A stretch of DNA of 64,000 nt from Glandiceps talaboti (taxonomy: Eukaryota > Hemichordata > Enteropneusta > Spengelidae), in assembly GCF_964340395.1 (NCBI RefSeq), contig NC_135560.1, forward strand, positions 22,208,675-22,272,674. The letters run 5' to 3'. The position numbers and the translations under genes were made by a program. Below the pieces are notes generated by a model. It saw only the letters and a list, made by a program, of their open reading frames with translations, ran no database searches and had not been told where the DNA came from. Below, in pieces: positions 1 through 13,471 of the stretch (positions are counted from its first letter, which is position 1; every line of letters begins with the position of its first letter).

Positions 1-831
1 GGTGATAGAGAATACCCCAGAGACTTGGCTAGCTAGCTTGAAAACGTACTTCGTTCACCATAATACTGTCAAAATTAACCAGTATGTTGACTTAGGATAG
101 CCAACCCTCTACTATCTCGAGCTCTCCGAGCTGCATGCTCTACAAACGCCAACTTCCCTAATGCAGGTGTCTAGTTCTTAGGCGGCGGCGCCTTAACTTT
201 TAAAGATTTTGTCAAAGATCTCAGACCCGAAAATTCTTATACTGGTCTGGGGTTAAATACAAACGCTTGGCAAGTGCTGAAACAAAAAAACCGAAACACT
301 CAGTCCATCAATTTGAAATCAAATTACTAAGAATAATATACTGTATACTGACTAGACTTACAGTAGTACCTGGAATACTGTAATTTTTCATAATGATAAA
401 ATAATTTTAAATGGTATGGCATGCAACTGATTGAAATCTGAAGTGGTGAATACGACTCGATTTCTTTATTTACATTCTTTAATTCGTTTTATTGTCGTTT
501 ATTTGTTTTCATGTTGTTGTTGTTGTTGTTGTTGTTCCGGAGGTGATTGCCTCCTTCCCAACGGATCGACGGAATCACTACAAAGTTAACCTCGATTACA
601 AACTCTGCAAAACTTTTACATTGGACCCTTTTCGTTGTTCTTAGGAATGGTAAAAAAACAGAAGAATATAAGCAAACTTGCAATTGCTGTTAAAATGTTC
701 TTGGTTGTGATCTTAAGAAAAAACAACCACATACAAAACGCACTTTTTTAATGTTTCACATTGTATCATTGCCTAAACTTATATACTCGTCTTCAGTAAT
801 TATTACGTAAATCTTTCCGTTTGAATTCCAG
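1..831 (+). other. Probable intron upstream of the first exon
   Basis: No convincing coding exon is visible. The stretch ends in the acceptor TTGAATTCCAG at about 821-831, so it is probably the last intron of the gene whose terminal exon follows. A short GTT triplet run lies at about 512-536. Confidence 0.5.
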
Positions 832-1088
832 GTAAAATAGACGAAAATGCCGATATTGATTTGGACTCTGCTCAAGTGACTCTTATATACTGTCTTTCTG
901 GACTTTGTGTATTGTTAGTTGTGATTTTTACGTGGACAATCGTATCGACATGGAGAAGAAGAAAAAAGTCAAAAGCTACAGTTGAAGTGGAAAAGGCCTT
1001 AGAAGAAGGAGAACCGTTATTTGAGAGTGCAAATCAAAGTTCAGTTCTTGCCTATCAATCTAAGACCAAACATGAAATGAAGTGTTAG
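832..1088 (+). CDS. Terminal exon of a single-pass membrane protein (5' part outside window)
   Basis: The exon opens after acceptor TTCCAG with two bases of a split codon, reads KIDENADIDLDSAQ, and ends at TAG (1086-1088), about 85 codons. Right after the acidic start comes a hydrophobic stretch of about 25 residues (VTLIYCLSGLCVLLVVIF and on), then the basic cluster RRRKKSK and a polar tail of about 45 residues ending HEMKC. A hydrophobic span followed by a basic stop-transfer cluster indicates a type I-like transmembrane helix with a short cytoplasmic tail. A tail motif EPLF and a possible tyrosine signal (AYQS) are visible, but I do not recognise the family. The ectodomain must lie left of the window. 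Confidence 0.6.
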
Positions 1089-1221
1089 AGGACGATAGGT
1101 GAAGTCCTATTACGTCATGATCAGACCTACAAAGGGACAGTCAGAGGGTTGTGATGAATAACAAACTACATTCAGTGACTCTGTCATACAACTGATACTG
1201 TAACAGTAAAAAATAACAAGT

Positions 1222-1222
<1 letters not shown>

Positions 1223-1265
<43 letters not shown>

Positions 1266-1306
1266 ACACACACAGACAAAGGCTCACAGACACACGCACA
1301 CATACA
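1223..1306. repeat. (CA)n microsatellite
   Basis: About 40 bases of pure CA, followed by imperfect CA-rich sequence. Reading frames through it are low-complexity artefacts. Confidence 0.9.
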
Positions 1307-2019
1307 CAAGCATGTACGATGTACATCGGATTTTTTTTTAGTGAAGCACTATTTATTGATATTTCTGACTTTCATTGCCTTTAAATTTCTTCCTCAAGAC
1401 AGACATTTCTCCGTCTTAAATATACTTGTAAAAAAGAGACATTCCAAAAACCACAGACAATGTAGAGTGTACATTCTACCGAGAATTATGACTTTCATTG
1501 ATGATTCAAGAGTGTTACATACATTAAATTTTATAGTTTGCGTTTTATTTTACTTTCACTTTTACACCGGTGTTTATTGAACTATAACCCTTCGATTATA
1601 ATCACTCTATACAAACCACTTTGAAGTCTTCTTTATGATTGCCTGTAGTATTACTACATGTCACAAGTAGATAGGGAGAACTCACGAATACAGAAATGAA
1701 GCAGAAATTTCATTGTGTACTTTTCTTTAGTGGTTTGTACGGTTTTTCCTTCTTAAAGTTATCATTGTGGATAACTAGAGATTCGAATTCAGGTCATCCA
1801 CTCACTTCTTATTGGAACTCGTGACTTAATTAGACTGGCAAGGGTTCAATTGATCATAATAACTCACTGCTTCTAGTTGAAGTTAACTCCTAATCACAGT
1901 TTTAATGTTGTTTTCTTTTAGAAATGTAGTAAAGGCTTATTATTATTATTATTATTGTTATAATATTACTACATGCATTACTGCAATGTATCATTGAAAC
2001 ATGTATCAAAATACATGTA

Positions 2020-2060
2020 TTTGATAATAAAGGTTGTATTTATATAACGCCAAATACATA
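2020..2060 (-). repeat. SINE-like 3' tail fragment
   Basis: On the minus strand it reads GGCGTTATATAAATACAACC. This matches the GCGCTATATAA tail of the element at 32830-33057, suggesting the 3' end of a related short retroelement. Confidence 0.4.
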
Positions 2061-2452
2061 CCCGACCATTCAACTATTTGGCTGAGAACGGATGTTCCAC
2101 TGCACACCAGGATAATACTAGTATTAAATGACCATTGGTTGATTCCGCACAAACCTCCAAAACCTCCTGGGGCCCTGTTTGTCAACAATAATTTAGCAAA
2201 CAATTTCAACAAACACTTCCACAGTTCCACAGTTTATATACATAATAGTATTTTATACGGTATGACAAATATTGTTTACCTTCATTAAAATAGCATTAAA
2301 AAAGAAACAACCACAAAAGCAAATTTACATGACTCCACTCTGTCTATGATATGAAACATGTGAAAGACAGCATGTGAGAGTCGCTCGGCTATGTTTCGCG
2401 CCCTCTATCGATCAATGATAAATTTTACCCACATTACACTGCAAATGTCAAG

Positions 2453-5400
2453 ATGGCGGACGGTGGCGACGATTCTGGAAGCAAGATCAATGTGATCGTA
2501 AAAACGCCCAAAGACAAAGAAACGATTGAAATAGAACCGAATGCAAATATACGGGAGGTAAGGTCACTGCCACTGACAAAGTTTCAAGTTCCTACCTTGT
2601 GTCTATCGGATATAAAATGACTATTGCATGGTCACATGTTGCTAAGCCTGTACGTACATAATGTTTTAAAGGGTTAATTCATCATGTTGACGACAAATCA
2701 CTTACACAGCAATCAATTACACGTGATTGTGGTTTTATATTCGCGTCTAAGATCCAGATATCTTTAAAATACCCTTTCTGTGTTTTTAATAAAACAATTT
2801 ACTTTACTTTGTTTTTAAAATTTGGCATCTGATCGAGGATACCTGATTACCTTTGAACCTGTGGTGATGATTCAGCGTTTGATGGTCTCAATGCATTACG
2901 AGTGTGAACATGACTTAGTTATATACAATTACGTATGAGAACGAAACTTGGTACATATTCTTCCTGCAATTACCAATATTTACATCACATGACTTGTATT
3001 TTTAACACCCAATTTAAAATATATGTAAAAGATAGAAGTGGTTTATATTTTTTATCAAACTTTACTCCAACAAAACAGGAAGCTGTTGTGTAGAAATTAC
3101 AAATGATGAAAATAAACAGTAAGGTGGCAGGCATGTGTACTGTTGACACAGCTAGGTTTTACATTCCTTTTTTTCTTTAAACATGAAAAAACACTGTTCA
3201 TAGTCGGCATATCCTTGGAAATTCTTATAAGACACCCAACCATTAACCAATCATCTCACCCCATGCCCTCTTGTCAACATTTGCAGAACTAAACTCAGAA
3301 CTTGAAGAGACTTTAACGTTTGTCCATAACTAGATTATTTTTCTCAAAAATGTTGCTTATGATGTCACTTGTGATCAGTGTCACTTACTACACTTCTTGT
3401 ACAAATGTAGTGTTGAATCTCACCTGATACGGTCAAAGGTCAACTCACGTAAAAACAAACATTGAATGACATCTGTAAACTGTATCAACGAATCATGCAA
3501 GTAATAGTAATCTACAAGTAGTTCCCTGTTGGCATGACTGTTTCCTTGACCCAAATTCTATTTATTGCCCCTTCATCAATGACATGCAAATGACATGATG
3601 AATGATAATATTATGATAATGTTCAGGAAATGTAACCAGTGTCCTCACCAGAGAACAATGTTATTGTTAGTTACAGGAAATAACGATAACAAAGATCCAT
3701 GAATTATGGTTTGTGATACTTTTCCACAAAGAATATGGTTTGCTAGTGGTACTCACTCTAAAGGCTTGAGAATTAGCACTGAATATAAATACAAACATAC
3801 GGTTGGGTGACCAGGCAACTGGATTATATATATGCAGGGTTGCATTCCCACAAAATGTGAATGAATATAAATAAACGCCTACTTGTATCACTAAGCAGGC
3901 TTATGTTCCCACAAAATGTGAATGAGTATGTCAGGTGTTTGGGGAGAAAAATGAAATTATATTTTATTATCACAAATAGTACCTAAAATAATAATAATAA
4001 TAATTGAAAAAATATAATTTCATTTTAGGTACTATTTGTGATAGAATTCTTATCAACTTGTGTGAAGTGGACTTTCACTAGCTTCTCCCACGAATCAAAC
4101 AATTCATTTATTTACAACTTGATATCATATAAAACATTGATGAAACAACTAGATGTAAGTTTGTACAGAAAGAGTGACTGCAAAACAATAAATTGGGATG
4201 ATCATACCTATTTGTAGACTATAATATTATCAATATTTTAATAGGATACTTAGTTTCTTATTGATATTCTTTAATATTTTTTCAGTTCAAAGCTGAGATT
4301 TGCAAGAAATTCAAATCCCCTCCAGAACAGCTGTGTCTAATCTTTGCTGGGAAAATTTTAAAGGATACAGAGACATTGGATCAACATGGTGAGTGTATAG
4401 TTACAATAGAAATTATGTTATTAGATTCATTTAGATATTTTAGTAGTGTTTTTATGCAGGGCTTGAAATTAATTTTTTCCCTTGGTAGTCCCACTGGGCT
4501 ACCAGTTTCAGAAATTAGTCGCCCAAGGATGGTGACCAATACTCTCATATTCCTGAACTGAAAACAGAATTCTTCTACTGGAAATACATGTATGTTTGCT
4601 ACTAAAATAATGTCCATAAATCTTCCATCCTTGAAACCATGCATAATTAGTGGTAGTCTGAGTGGGCTACCAGGTGCAAATTATGGTAGCCCCATGACAA
4701 GAGTGGGTAGTATTTGGACATGAGACTACTGTTAATTCGAGTCCTGTTTATTGAGGAAGCTAAGTAGGTAAAATTTTCCTTCATTTCCCACATCTTTTAC
4801 AAAAGTGCCAAAAGTGGTAGAAAGTATCAAATACAAAATGTATTTATAACTTTTACTAGAATCCCTCCTGTTACTGGGGTTCCTAAATCTCAAAACAAAA
4901 ACACTCCATATTTGTTCTAATGGTTAATCATTCAAAATAGGTTAAAATACATTACTGTCATCTTTTATGACAAATTACATATTTGGGCTGGAACAAATAT
5001 TGTATTAAATATTTTGAATTTGCTCCTTGGAAGTATCTATGCTTGAAGTAGAATTACAAAAAATGTATTTTTAAAATGAAATCATGACACAAACATTATC
5101 TCATATTCAGTGTTATTCAAGTGTTTCACATGAAAAGTAGGAGTTTTATTCAGTATGCATGACAAAACATACTGTCTTTGATGACATTTTCGATTGACAC
5201 TGTCAGTAATTATTATTATTTATGCTCATAAAATGCATAATGCTCAATATCTTCGAGGTATTCACAGTGGACACAGTTCCTCTACGATTGCCTTTGGAGA
5301 AAGCAAGTCTTTTGGTGAACTGCATAATATTCTCCCCAAAAAGTGATGTTAGGAAAATGACAGTCACACGTTTCCATAGCTAGATAAAGAATATATTTCG

Positions 5401-7956
5401 TCCTTAATTCATCTTCTGGCTGTCAAGAATTGCTTGCAATGAAAACAGTCTTCAACTTTACCCATCAGTTGTTAAGTACATCATGGAATGAAACCTGTGC
5501 ATGAACATTTAAGGAATTTGAAATAAATATCTTGTGAAAATAACTTAAAATCATTCTTTTTTTATCAATAGGTATAAAAGATGGACTTACCGTTCATTTG
5601 GTTATTAGGTCAGCAAACAAGGTATGTGAACAGTTTTAACTTCTCTGTATTTCTTGTTTACTTATCATAAAATGCAATATGCTATAGTTATGTGTAATGT
5701 AGCAGATCCTGTAAAATAATCCAACCTTTAATGGATGTTAAATTGCTGGTACAATACAAAATGCATGGTTATGTTGCTAAATATATTGTATGAGATTGAT
5801 TGATTACGAGGAAGACATCAGTTAAAGTCATGAAAACCATTCTTTGTGGTTGTTTTATGGATGACTTCTTTTAGTTCTGTTTACTATAAAATCATGTGAC
5901 TGTCCACAAATGTGAATTTATCTGACAAGCTTACAATGGCTACATGCATCATAACATGGAAAAATTTAAATTATATGTTATCATGATGATGTATTCCCAT
6001 GGTGATAAACAAATACTGAACAGTGTTTTTGCTAAGGGCGATAAGTAAAATGCACTGGGGTTTCCATGTCATTTTACCTGGGATCCTAAACAAAATTACC
6101 ATAGACTGTGTGACACTGCCATTTTTACCCATTTCTCCCTTTCACAACCTTACCAAAAACACTGAAAAGTGTATTCAAAATCAATTATCTATTGTACCTT
6201 GTTGATTACTCACAAATATTATTTTATGTCATCATGTAATATTCTTTCCTGTAGCCAGAAACACTCCCCTGATAATAATAATAAAAATAATAATAATAAG
6301 GCCCACATGTATTGTATTGCAGGCTCAAGAGCAAGCAGCACAAAGGGCGCAACAGTCTCCAAGTAGTCCTGCTGCTGCCGGTAGCCCAGCACCATCAACA
6401 ACTACTACAACACCAACACCAACACCTGCTCCTGGGACAGGAGGAACTCCTAACCCAAGTCCTTTTGGTCTAGGTGGAATGGGTGGTCTTAGTGGAATGG
6501 GTAATTTAGGAATGGGATCGGCCAACTTTATGGAAATGCAGCAGAGAATGCAGTCAGAGGTAAGGAGTGTTAAATACTCAGGTACTGGTTGGGTTTAGTT
6601 GGGTAGGTGTATGGGGTCAGCCAACAATGCAGTCAGAGGTACATGTAAGGAGTGTTAAATACTCAGGTAGTGGTTGGGTTTAGTTGGGTAGGTATAAGGG
6701 GTCAGCCAACAATGCAGTCAGAGATAAGGAGTGTTAAATACTCAGGTAGTGGTTGGGTTTAGTCGGGTAGGTATATGGGGTCAGCCAACAATGCAGTCAG
6801 AGGTACATGTAAGGAGTGTTACATAAATACCCAGATATTCATTAGAATGGGTTGGTTAGTTGGAACGCTGTCATAGGCCTGGAAATAGTAGATATCAATG
6901 GATGAGTTGTAGTGGGCAGTCTTAGTGTATGTTGCAAATCTTGAATGGTATCAACAGACTTATTAAAGGTGTACAGAGAAAGATATTTTGAGGCTGTTCC
7001 TTGTGTTACTAAATGTTTATGGTTTGGACAGTCTTGACAATTACTTATAATCTATGACAATGTAATACATTTTTGTTTTAAAATTCAAGTCCCATAAAAC
7101 ATTTCACTTTGAAGAAAGTTGTTTGGATGAGGGCTGGGAAGAAAGTTTGAGATGGGATGAGGGCCTGGAAGAAAGTTGAAGATGGGATGAGAGCTGGGAA
7201 GAAAGTTGGAGATGAGGGCTGGGAATAAAGTTGGAGATGGGATGAGGGGCTGGGAAGAAAGTTGGAGATGGGATGAGAGCTGGGAAGAAAGTTGGAGATG
7301 GGATGAGGGGCTGGGGAGATTTTTAAATTTGTGATAATGACACTCATAGAATATCATATCATCCTGCTTTGTTCTCAAATATTTCATAATCTTTAATCTA
7401 TTTAATCCTTGTTCTCTGTGTCCTTTATCCAGCTTATGAGAAATCCTCAGCTGCTACAACAGATTATGGATAATCCCTTTGTGCAGAGTATGATGTCTAA
7501 TCCAGAGATTATGAGACAACTTATTTTAAGTAATCCACAGATGCAGCAGTTGATGGAGGTGAGAAAAAGCTTAATCTTACATGTAGATTATTTACTCAAG
7601 ATTAATTGTATTGAACTAGATTCCATCAATTCTTAGATTAAAACCATGATTAGCGTGTTCAAGCCTGTGTATTTTGTGTGTAGAGGGTGCCCTCTTCTGA
7701 CATGGCTGACCATAGTAATAAATTATTCATGTGGGTTCTCTAATCAAGTAACAGTTAATTTCTTCACTAAATGGGAGAGGGTTGTTTTGTCGTTTTTTTC
7801 TTTTTCAAAAAGACAATATTTCTATACATAAAATCAAAACTACATATACAGTAAAAAGGTGGGTTTTTTTTTTTTTGTTTTTTTTTTTTTTTGGGGGGGG
7901 GGTTGTATTCTAAATAGGTTGTGAGTATTTTTTATGATTTGCAAATACCTAGTGTT

Positions 7957-7988
<32 letters not shown>

Positions 7989-10900
7989 CTTTATTTAAAC
8001 TCGATAGCCTCATAGGTAACAGCCTTTTTTCATGAGGGTCGAGTGTTGTGTTTTGATGAAGATTATTCTTTAACCACTACTGAAAGCAGTCCAGTCTAAT
8101 TCAGTGGATATTATATCTGTGATACACAGTATAAAATTTGGACTTCTATACTTTGTATTCCAGAGAAACCCTGAAATTTCCCATATGCTGAATAATCCAG
8201 AGTTACTGAGACAAACCATGGAATTGGCAAGAAATCCTTCCATGATGCAAGAAATGATGCGTAGTCAAGACAGAGCACTTAGTAACTTAGAGGTAAGGAA
8301 AGGTGACATTCAGTGTCATTTGATGGTCATGTGACAAGCATGTGACATTGAAAATGAAATACTGTAAATTGTTTAAAATGTCGATGAATGATACTTGATG
8401 TTGACTTTATGATCATATTCAACCAGCAATGAGATCTACAGTATGCCGTGTACACAATTTAAGTCTATCCTCTATCAAGCATTTTACGCTATACTGTAAA
8501 TTGAAAAATGTCAAACTTTTGAAATTTATATGAAGTAAGAAGTTATTTTGTGTGGGTTTTTTCAGAGTATACCTGGAGGTTACAATGCTTTACGTAGAAT
8601 GTACACAGACATTCAAGAGCCAATGTTAAATGCAGCCCAGGAAGGTTTAGGAGCCAATCCATTTTCAGCATTACTAAACCCAGGTGAGTGTCAGATCTGA
8701 TCCAATCAAATCTCTGCATTACTAAACCCAGGTGAGTATAAGATCTGATCCAATCAAATCTCAGCATTACTAAATCCAGGTGAGTATCAGATCTGATCCA
8801 ATCAAATCTCAGCATTACTAAACCCAGGTGAGTGTCAGATCTGATCCAATCAAATCTCAGCATTACTAAATCCAGGTGAGTATCAGATCTGATCCAATCA
8901 AATCTCACCATTACTAAACCCAGGTGAGTATCAGATCTGATCCAATCAAATCTCAGCATTACTAAACCCAGGTGAGTGTCAGATCTGATCCAATCAAATC
9001 TCAGCATTACTAAACCCAGGTGAGTATCAGATCTGATCCAATCAAATCTCTGCATTACTAAACCCAGGTGAGTATCAGATCTGATCCAATCAAATCTCAG
9101 CATTATTAAACCCAGGTGAGTGTCAGATCTGATCCAATCAAATCTCAGCATTACTAAACCCAGGTGAGTATCAGATCTGATCCAATCAAATCTCAGCATT
9201 ACTAAATCCAGGTAAATGTCAGATCTGATCCAATCAAATATCAGCATTACTAAACCCAGGTGAGTGTCAGATCTGATCCAATCAAATCTCAGCATTACTA
9301 AACCCAGGTGAGTATCAGATCTGATCCAATCAAATATCAGCATTACTAAACCCAGGTGAGTGTCAGATCTGATCCAATCAAATCTCAGCATTACTAAACC
9401 CAGGTGAGTATCAGATCTGATCCAATCAAATCTCAGCATTACTAAATCCAGGTGAGTATCAGATCTGATCAAACTCAAAAACAAAGTATATTTTTCAATT
9501 GTTAGTTTTACATTTGAAAGATGCAATAAAGGACTGCCTTCAGTTTGTGTTTGTCTGTTTTGTTTACACAGTAACCAACAATGTGTTATGTTTTATCTAT
9601 GCAGAGAATCCAGATTCATCACGACAACAAGGCACAGAAAATGTAGACCCTCTACCCAATCCATGGGCACCAGCTGGTCAAAGATCAAGTACCACACCAA
9701 GTACAACACAAAGTAGTAGTAGTTCTAGTAGTAGTACAACAACTACAACAGCTGATACATCAGACAAAACCACCACCACCACCACAACAACAACACCTAC
9801 AGGCAGTAGTCAGTCCACCACATCGCCCTCTACAGGTGGTATGGGAGGAGGCTTTGGATTACCTGGTTTTGGAACAGAAGGTAACATACTGCTAGATTGT
9901 AGCCGTTAACGTAACAATTTTTGAGATATCACAGGTTGTTTTTAGAAAACCATACCAGGACCTATTATATATAACACAGTCAATCTGTGTTTTGTTGAAC
10001 ACCAATTAAGAGATATCATATGTTGTTACCAAAAACCCAAAACAGACCGACTGTAATTGTAACATAGTCAATTAGTCTGTAATTGTCTTCACTTACAGGA
10101 ATGTTTGGAACACCCGGCATGCAGAGTGTCATCCAACAGATATCTGAAAACCCTCAGTTGATGCAGAATATGTTACAAGCTCCTTACATGCAAAGTATGA
10201 TGCAGGCCATGACACAGAATCCATCACTAGCATCTCAGGTACGACTACAAAATGTAACTCACAATTCCCAGGATTGTAAACTTCATAGTTCTACAATATA
10301 TCTTATCATAGTATGTGTCTAGTAATAGTGAAAAATCAATATATCACCACTGACTCTGTGTGCTGTGCACTGGTAACCTATTGTTACAGCAAGAGGAAAC
10401 CAGAGTACCAGGGCAAAGCTTGTGTTATTCGATGGGGTCAAACTGAGACCATCATTGTAAATACAGACCTGATTAATTTTCTGGGTGCAGGGTTGGTACA
10501 AAACCTGACTGTAGTGGTTAAAAGCCAATGAGCCATTCACTTTGCCACCAACTATCCAACACAGAAAGTAAATATCAAGACTTTGTTTTTTTTCTACTAG
10601 GTCATAGGTAGTAATCCAATGTTTGCTGGGAATCCACAACTACAGACACAACTTCAGCAACAGCTGCCAACATTTTTAAATCAGGTAAGTCAATCAGGTG
10701 AACAATCTTGACATGTATTGATGTATTTCCATATATATGTGATCCTAAGTCTGGGCATAGGCCCTCCTGGGTGGAGGGTCTATGGTCTGGGCTAGGTATC
10801 ATAATTAAAACAGTGCTGTTTGATAATGTGAATTGTTTCATTTGTGAGAAAGCACTATATAAAAATGATGTCATTATATGCTGCTGTCGAATGCAAAACA

Positions 10901-12684
10901 TACAATGAATAATGATCACTTTGAAATCAGATTTAAATGTACAAGTAAATGTAGTGACATCTAGTGTTCAAATCATTGACTTGCTAGCCTTCAGTCACTA
11001 TCAACCCAGAGATATCTTACAACACAGAAACATATTGAGTTCAATACTGACTCTAATTGTCACCATCAAGCCATAACACATAAACATTTAGTGTTCAGTA
11101 CTTGTTTTCTATTGATCACTCTCAACCCAAAGAGACATATTATAATACAACAGTAAATTTAATAGCATGAATGAACATGCAAGGATTGTATTGACACAGT
11201 TGATTTTAACAAAAGCTATATAGTTACCAACACAGCAACAGCGTCCAGACAGGTAGTCAGTATATGTGTGTTTGAACACAGACAGTGTCTATGGTTTGAT
11301 TAGTGGATGGATATCATGTATGCAACTCATCGACTTCGTAGTCATCACTATCAACCCAGTATAACATATAGAGTTCAACACAACTTTCAATTTGTCACTA
11401 TCAAACAACAACACAGTCACAGTAATGTTTAGTGTTCTGTAGGGACACTCTAAACCCCAAAATTCCTATACAAAAGTAACGCATTGACTTTCAGGTCATC
11501 ACTACCAAACCACAGTGTTTTAATACATTGACATTACTTTGATATTAAACTGTCTGTTACAGATGCAGAATCCTGAAGTTCAACAGTTGATGACCAACCC
11601 TCGTGCATTACAAGCTATTTTACAAATCCAACAAGGCATGCAGAATCTCTCACAGGAAGCTCCAGGTCTTATGCCAGGGTAAGATAGTCTATCCATATCA
11701 TGTCCTTCCACAAGGGGTATACGTATATCCACATTGGTGTTTTGTTACAAAGGAATACATTCATGGGAAACTTATCCATTGTGACATCTGGTCCAGCATA
11801 TCATGGTACTGTTTATGGTTAGAACTAGGACGGTATCTGATCATCTTCAAACCTCTAACGTTTGTTCTTATTACTGAAAACATTCTTGGCATATTCTTTC
11901 ACAGTTGTTTGTCTTGCAACGATCCAAGAATTTGACCTGTTATGCTGGAATACGAATGCCCCCATCAGTCCCTCTTAATATGAATGCCCCCTGTCAGTCC
12001 CTCTTAATGCGAATGCCCCCATCAGTCCCTCTTAATACGAATGCCCCCATCAGTCCCTCTTAATACGAATGCCCCCATCAGTCCCTCTTAATACGAATGC
12101 CCCCATCAGTCCCTCTTAATACGAATGCCCCATTCAGTCCCTCTTAATATGAATGCCCCCATCAGTCCCTCTTAATACGAATGCCCCCATCAGTCCCTCT
12201 TAATTAAGAAGGTACAGACAAATGTCACTGGCGTGTTTTAATTCAGTCTGAATAGATGAAGTTTGTGCATTTTGTCTTTGTTGCAATGAAAACATATCAG
12301 CTGCTGTCTTGTCCTTGCTTCTTACCAATGAAAACACAGGATCTCTGTGTGTTTTCATATAATGTCAAATACGTCTATATCTATCTATGTCAAAAAGTAT
12401 TTACTGTACAGCTGAAAGTCAAAAACACTAAATGAGACACACAATGACAGAATGATAAAATATTTAAGCTTATATAAAAATTGTGATTTTGAAAAGAAAA
12501 TGGTGTGTTTAATTTTGACCAGGTTGTTTCCGGCGGGTGCAAGAGGTCCAGGAATGCCAGGAGCAACTACAAGTACAAGTACACCAAGCACAAGTACAAA
12601 CACAACAACCACTTCTAGTTCTTCTCCGCAACCCATGGACACATCAGGAACGGCAAACACAACAAGCACCAGTAGCACCACACA

Positions 12685-12716
<32 letters not shown>

Positions 12717-12871
12717 CAACACAGCCTCAGCAAATGAGTCAACTCATGGCACAAATGATGCAGACTTTAGCAGGAATGGGCCAAGGGGTATGTCAAATTG
12801 TCTCTGTCTGATAATATCTGGTCAAGAAAAATATAAGTACAAATGTGTGTATTTTGTGTTTGTATGTACAT

Positions 12872-12942
<71 letters not shown>

Positions 12943-13111
12943 GTATGTATGTATATGTGTGTGTATGTATGTGTGTATGTATATGTGTGTGTATATATGT
13001 ATGTGTGTATGTATATGTGTGTATATATATGTGTGTGTATGTGTGTATGTATATGTGTGTGTATATATGTATGTGTGTATGTATATGTGTGTATATATAT
13101 GTGTGTGTGTA

Positions 13112-13146
<35 letters not shown>

Positions 13147-13433
13147 ATGTGTGTATGTATGTATATGTGTGTGTATGTATGTGTGTATGTATATGTGTGT
13201 GTATATATGTATGTGTGTATGTATATGTGTGTATATATATGTGTGTGTATGTGTGTATGTATATGTGTGTGTATATATGTATGTGTGTATGTATATGTGT
13301 GTATATATATGTGTGTGTGTATGTGTGTGTGTGTGTGTATATATATGTATGTGTGTATGTATATGTGTGTATATATATGTGTGTGTATGTGTGTGTGTGT
13401 GTATGTATATGTGTGTATATATATGTGTGTGTA

Positions 13434-13471
<38 letters not shown>

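Larger units (their letters stand above)
1089..2452. other. 3' UTR of the membrane-protein gene and ubiquilin upstream region
   Basis: No coding exon is supported. It holds a CA dinucleotide run (about 1223-1306), an ATT run near 1940, a possible AATAAA near 2029, and a SINE-like tail in reverse orientation near 2020-2060. The ubiquilin promoter must lie in the last few hundred bases; no core element stands out. Confidence 0.5.

Noticed and set aside
8659-9474. CRISPR-like regular array
   Set aside because: Units are directly adjacent with no unique spacers, derive from an exon end, and the genome is eukaryotic.
8543-9526. 327-codon minus-strand reading frame of 16-residue repeats
   Set aside because: It is the complement of the 48-bp exon-7/donor minisatellite; it stays open only because the period is a multiple of three. 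No start context or family.
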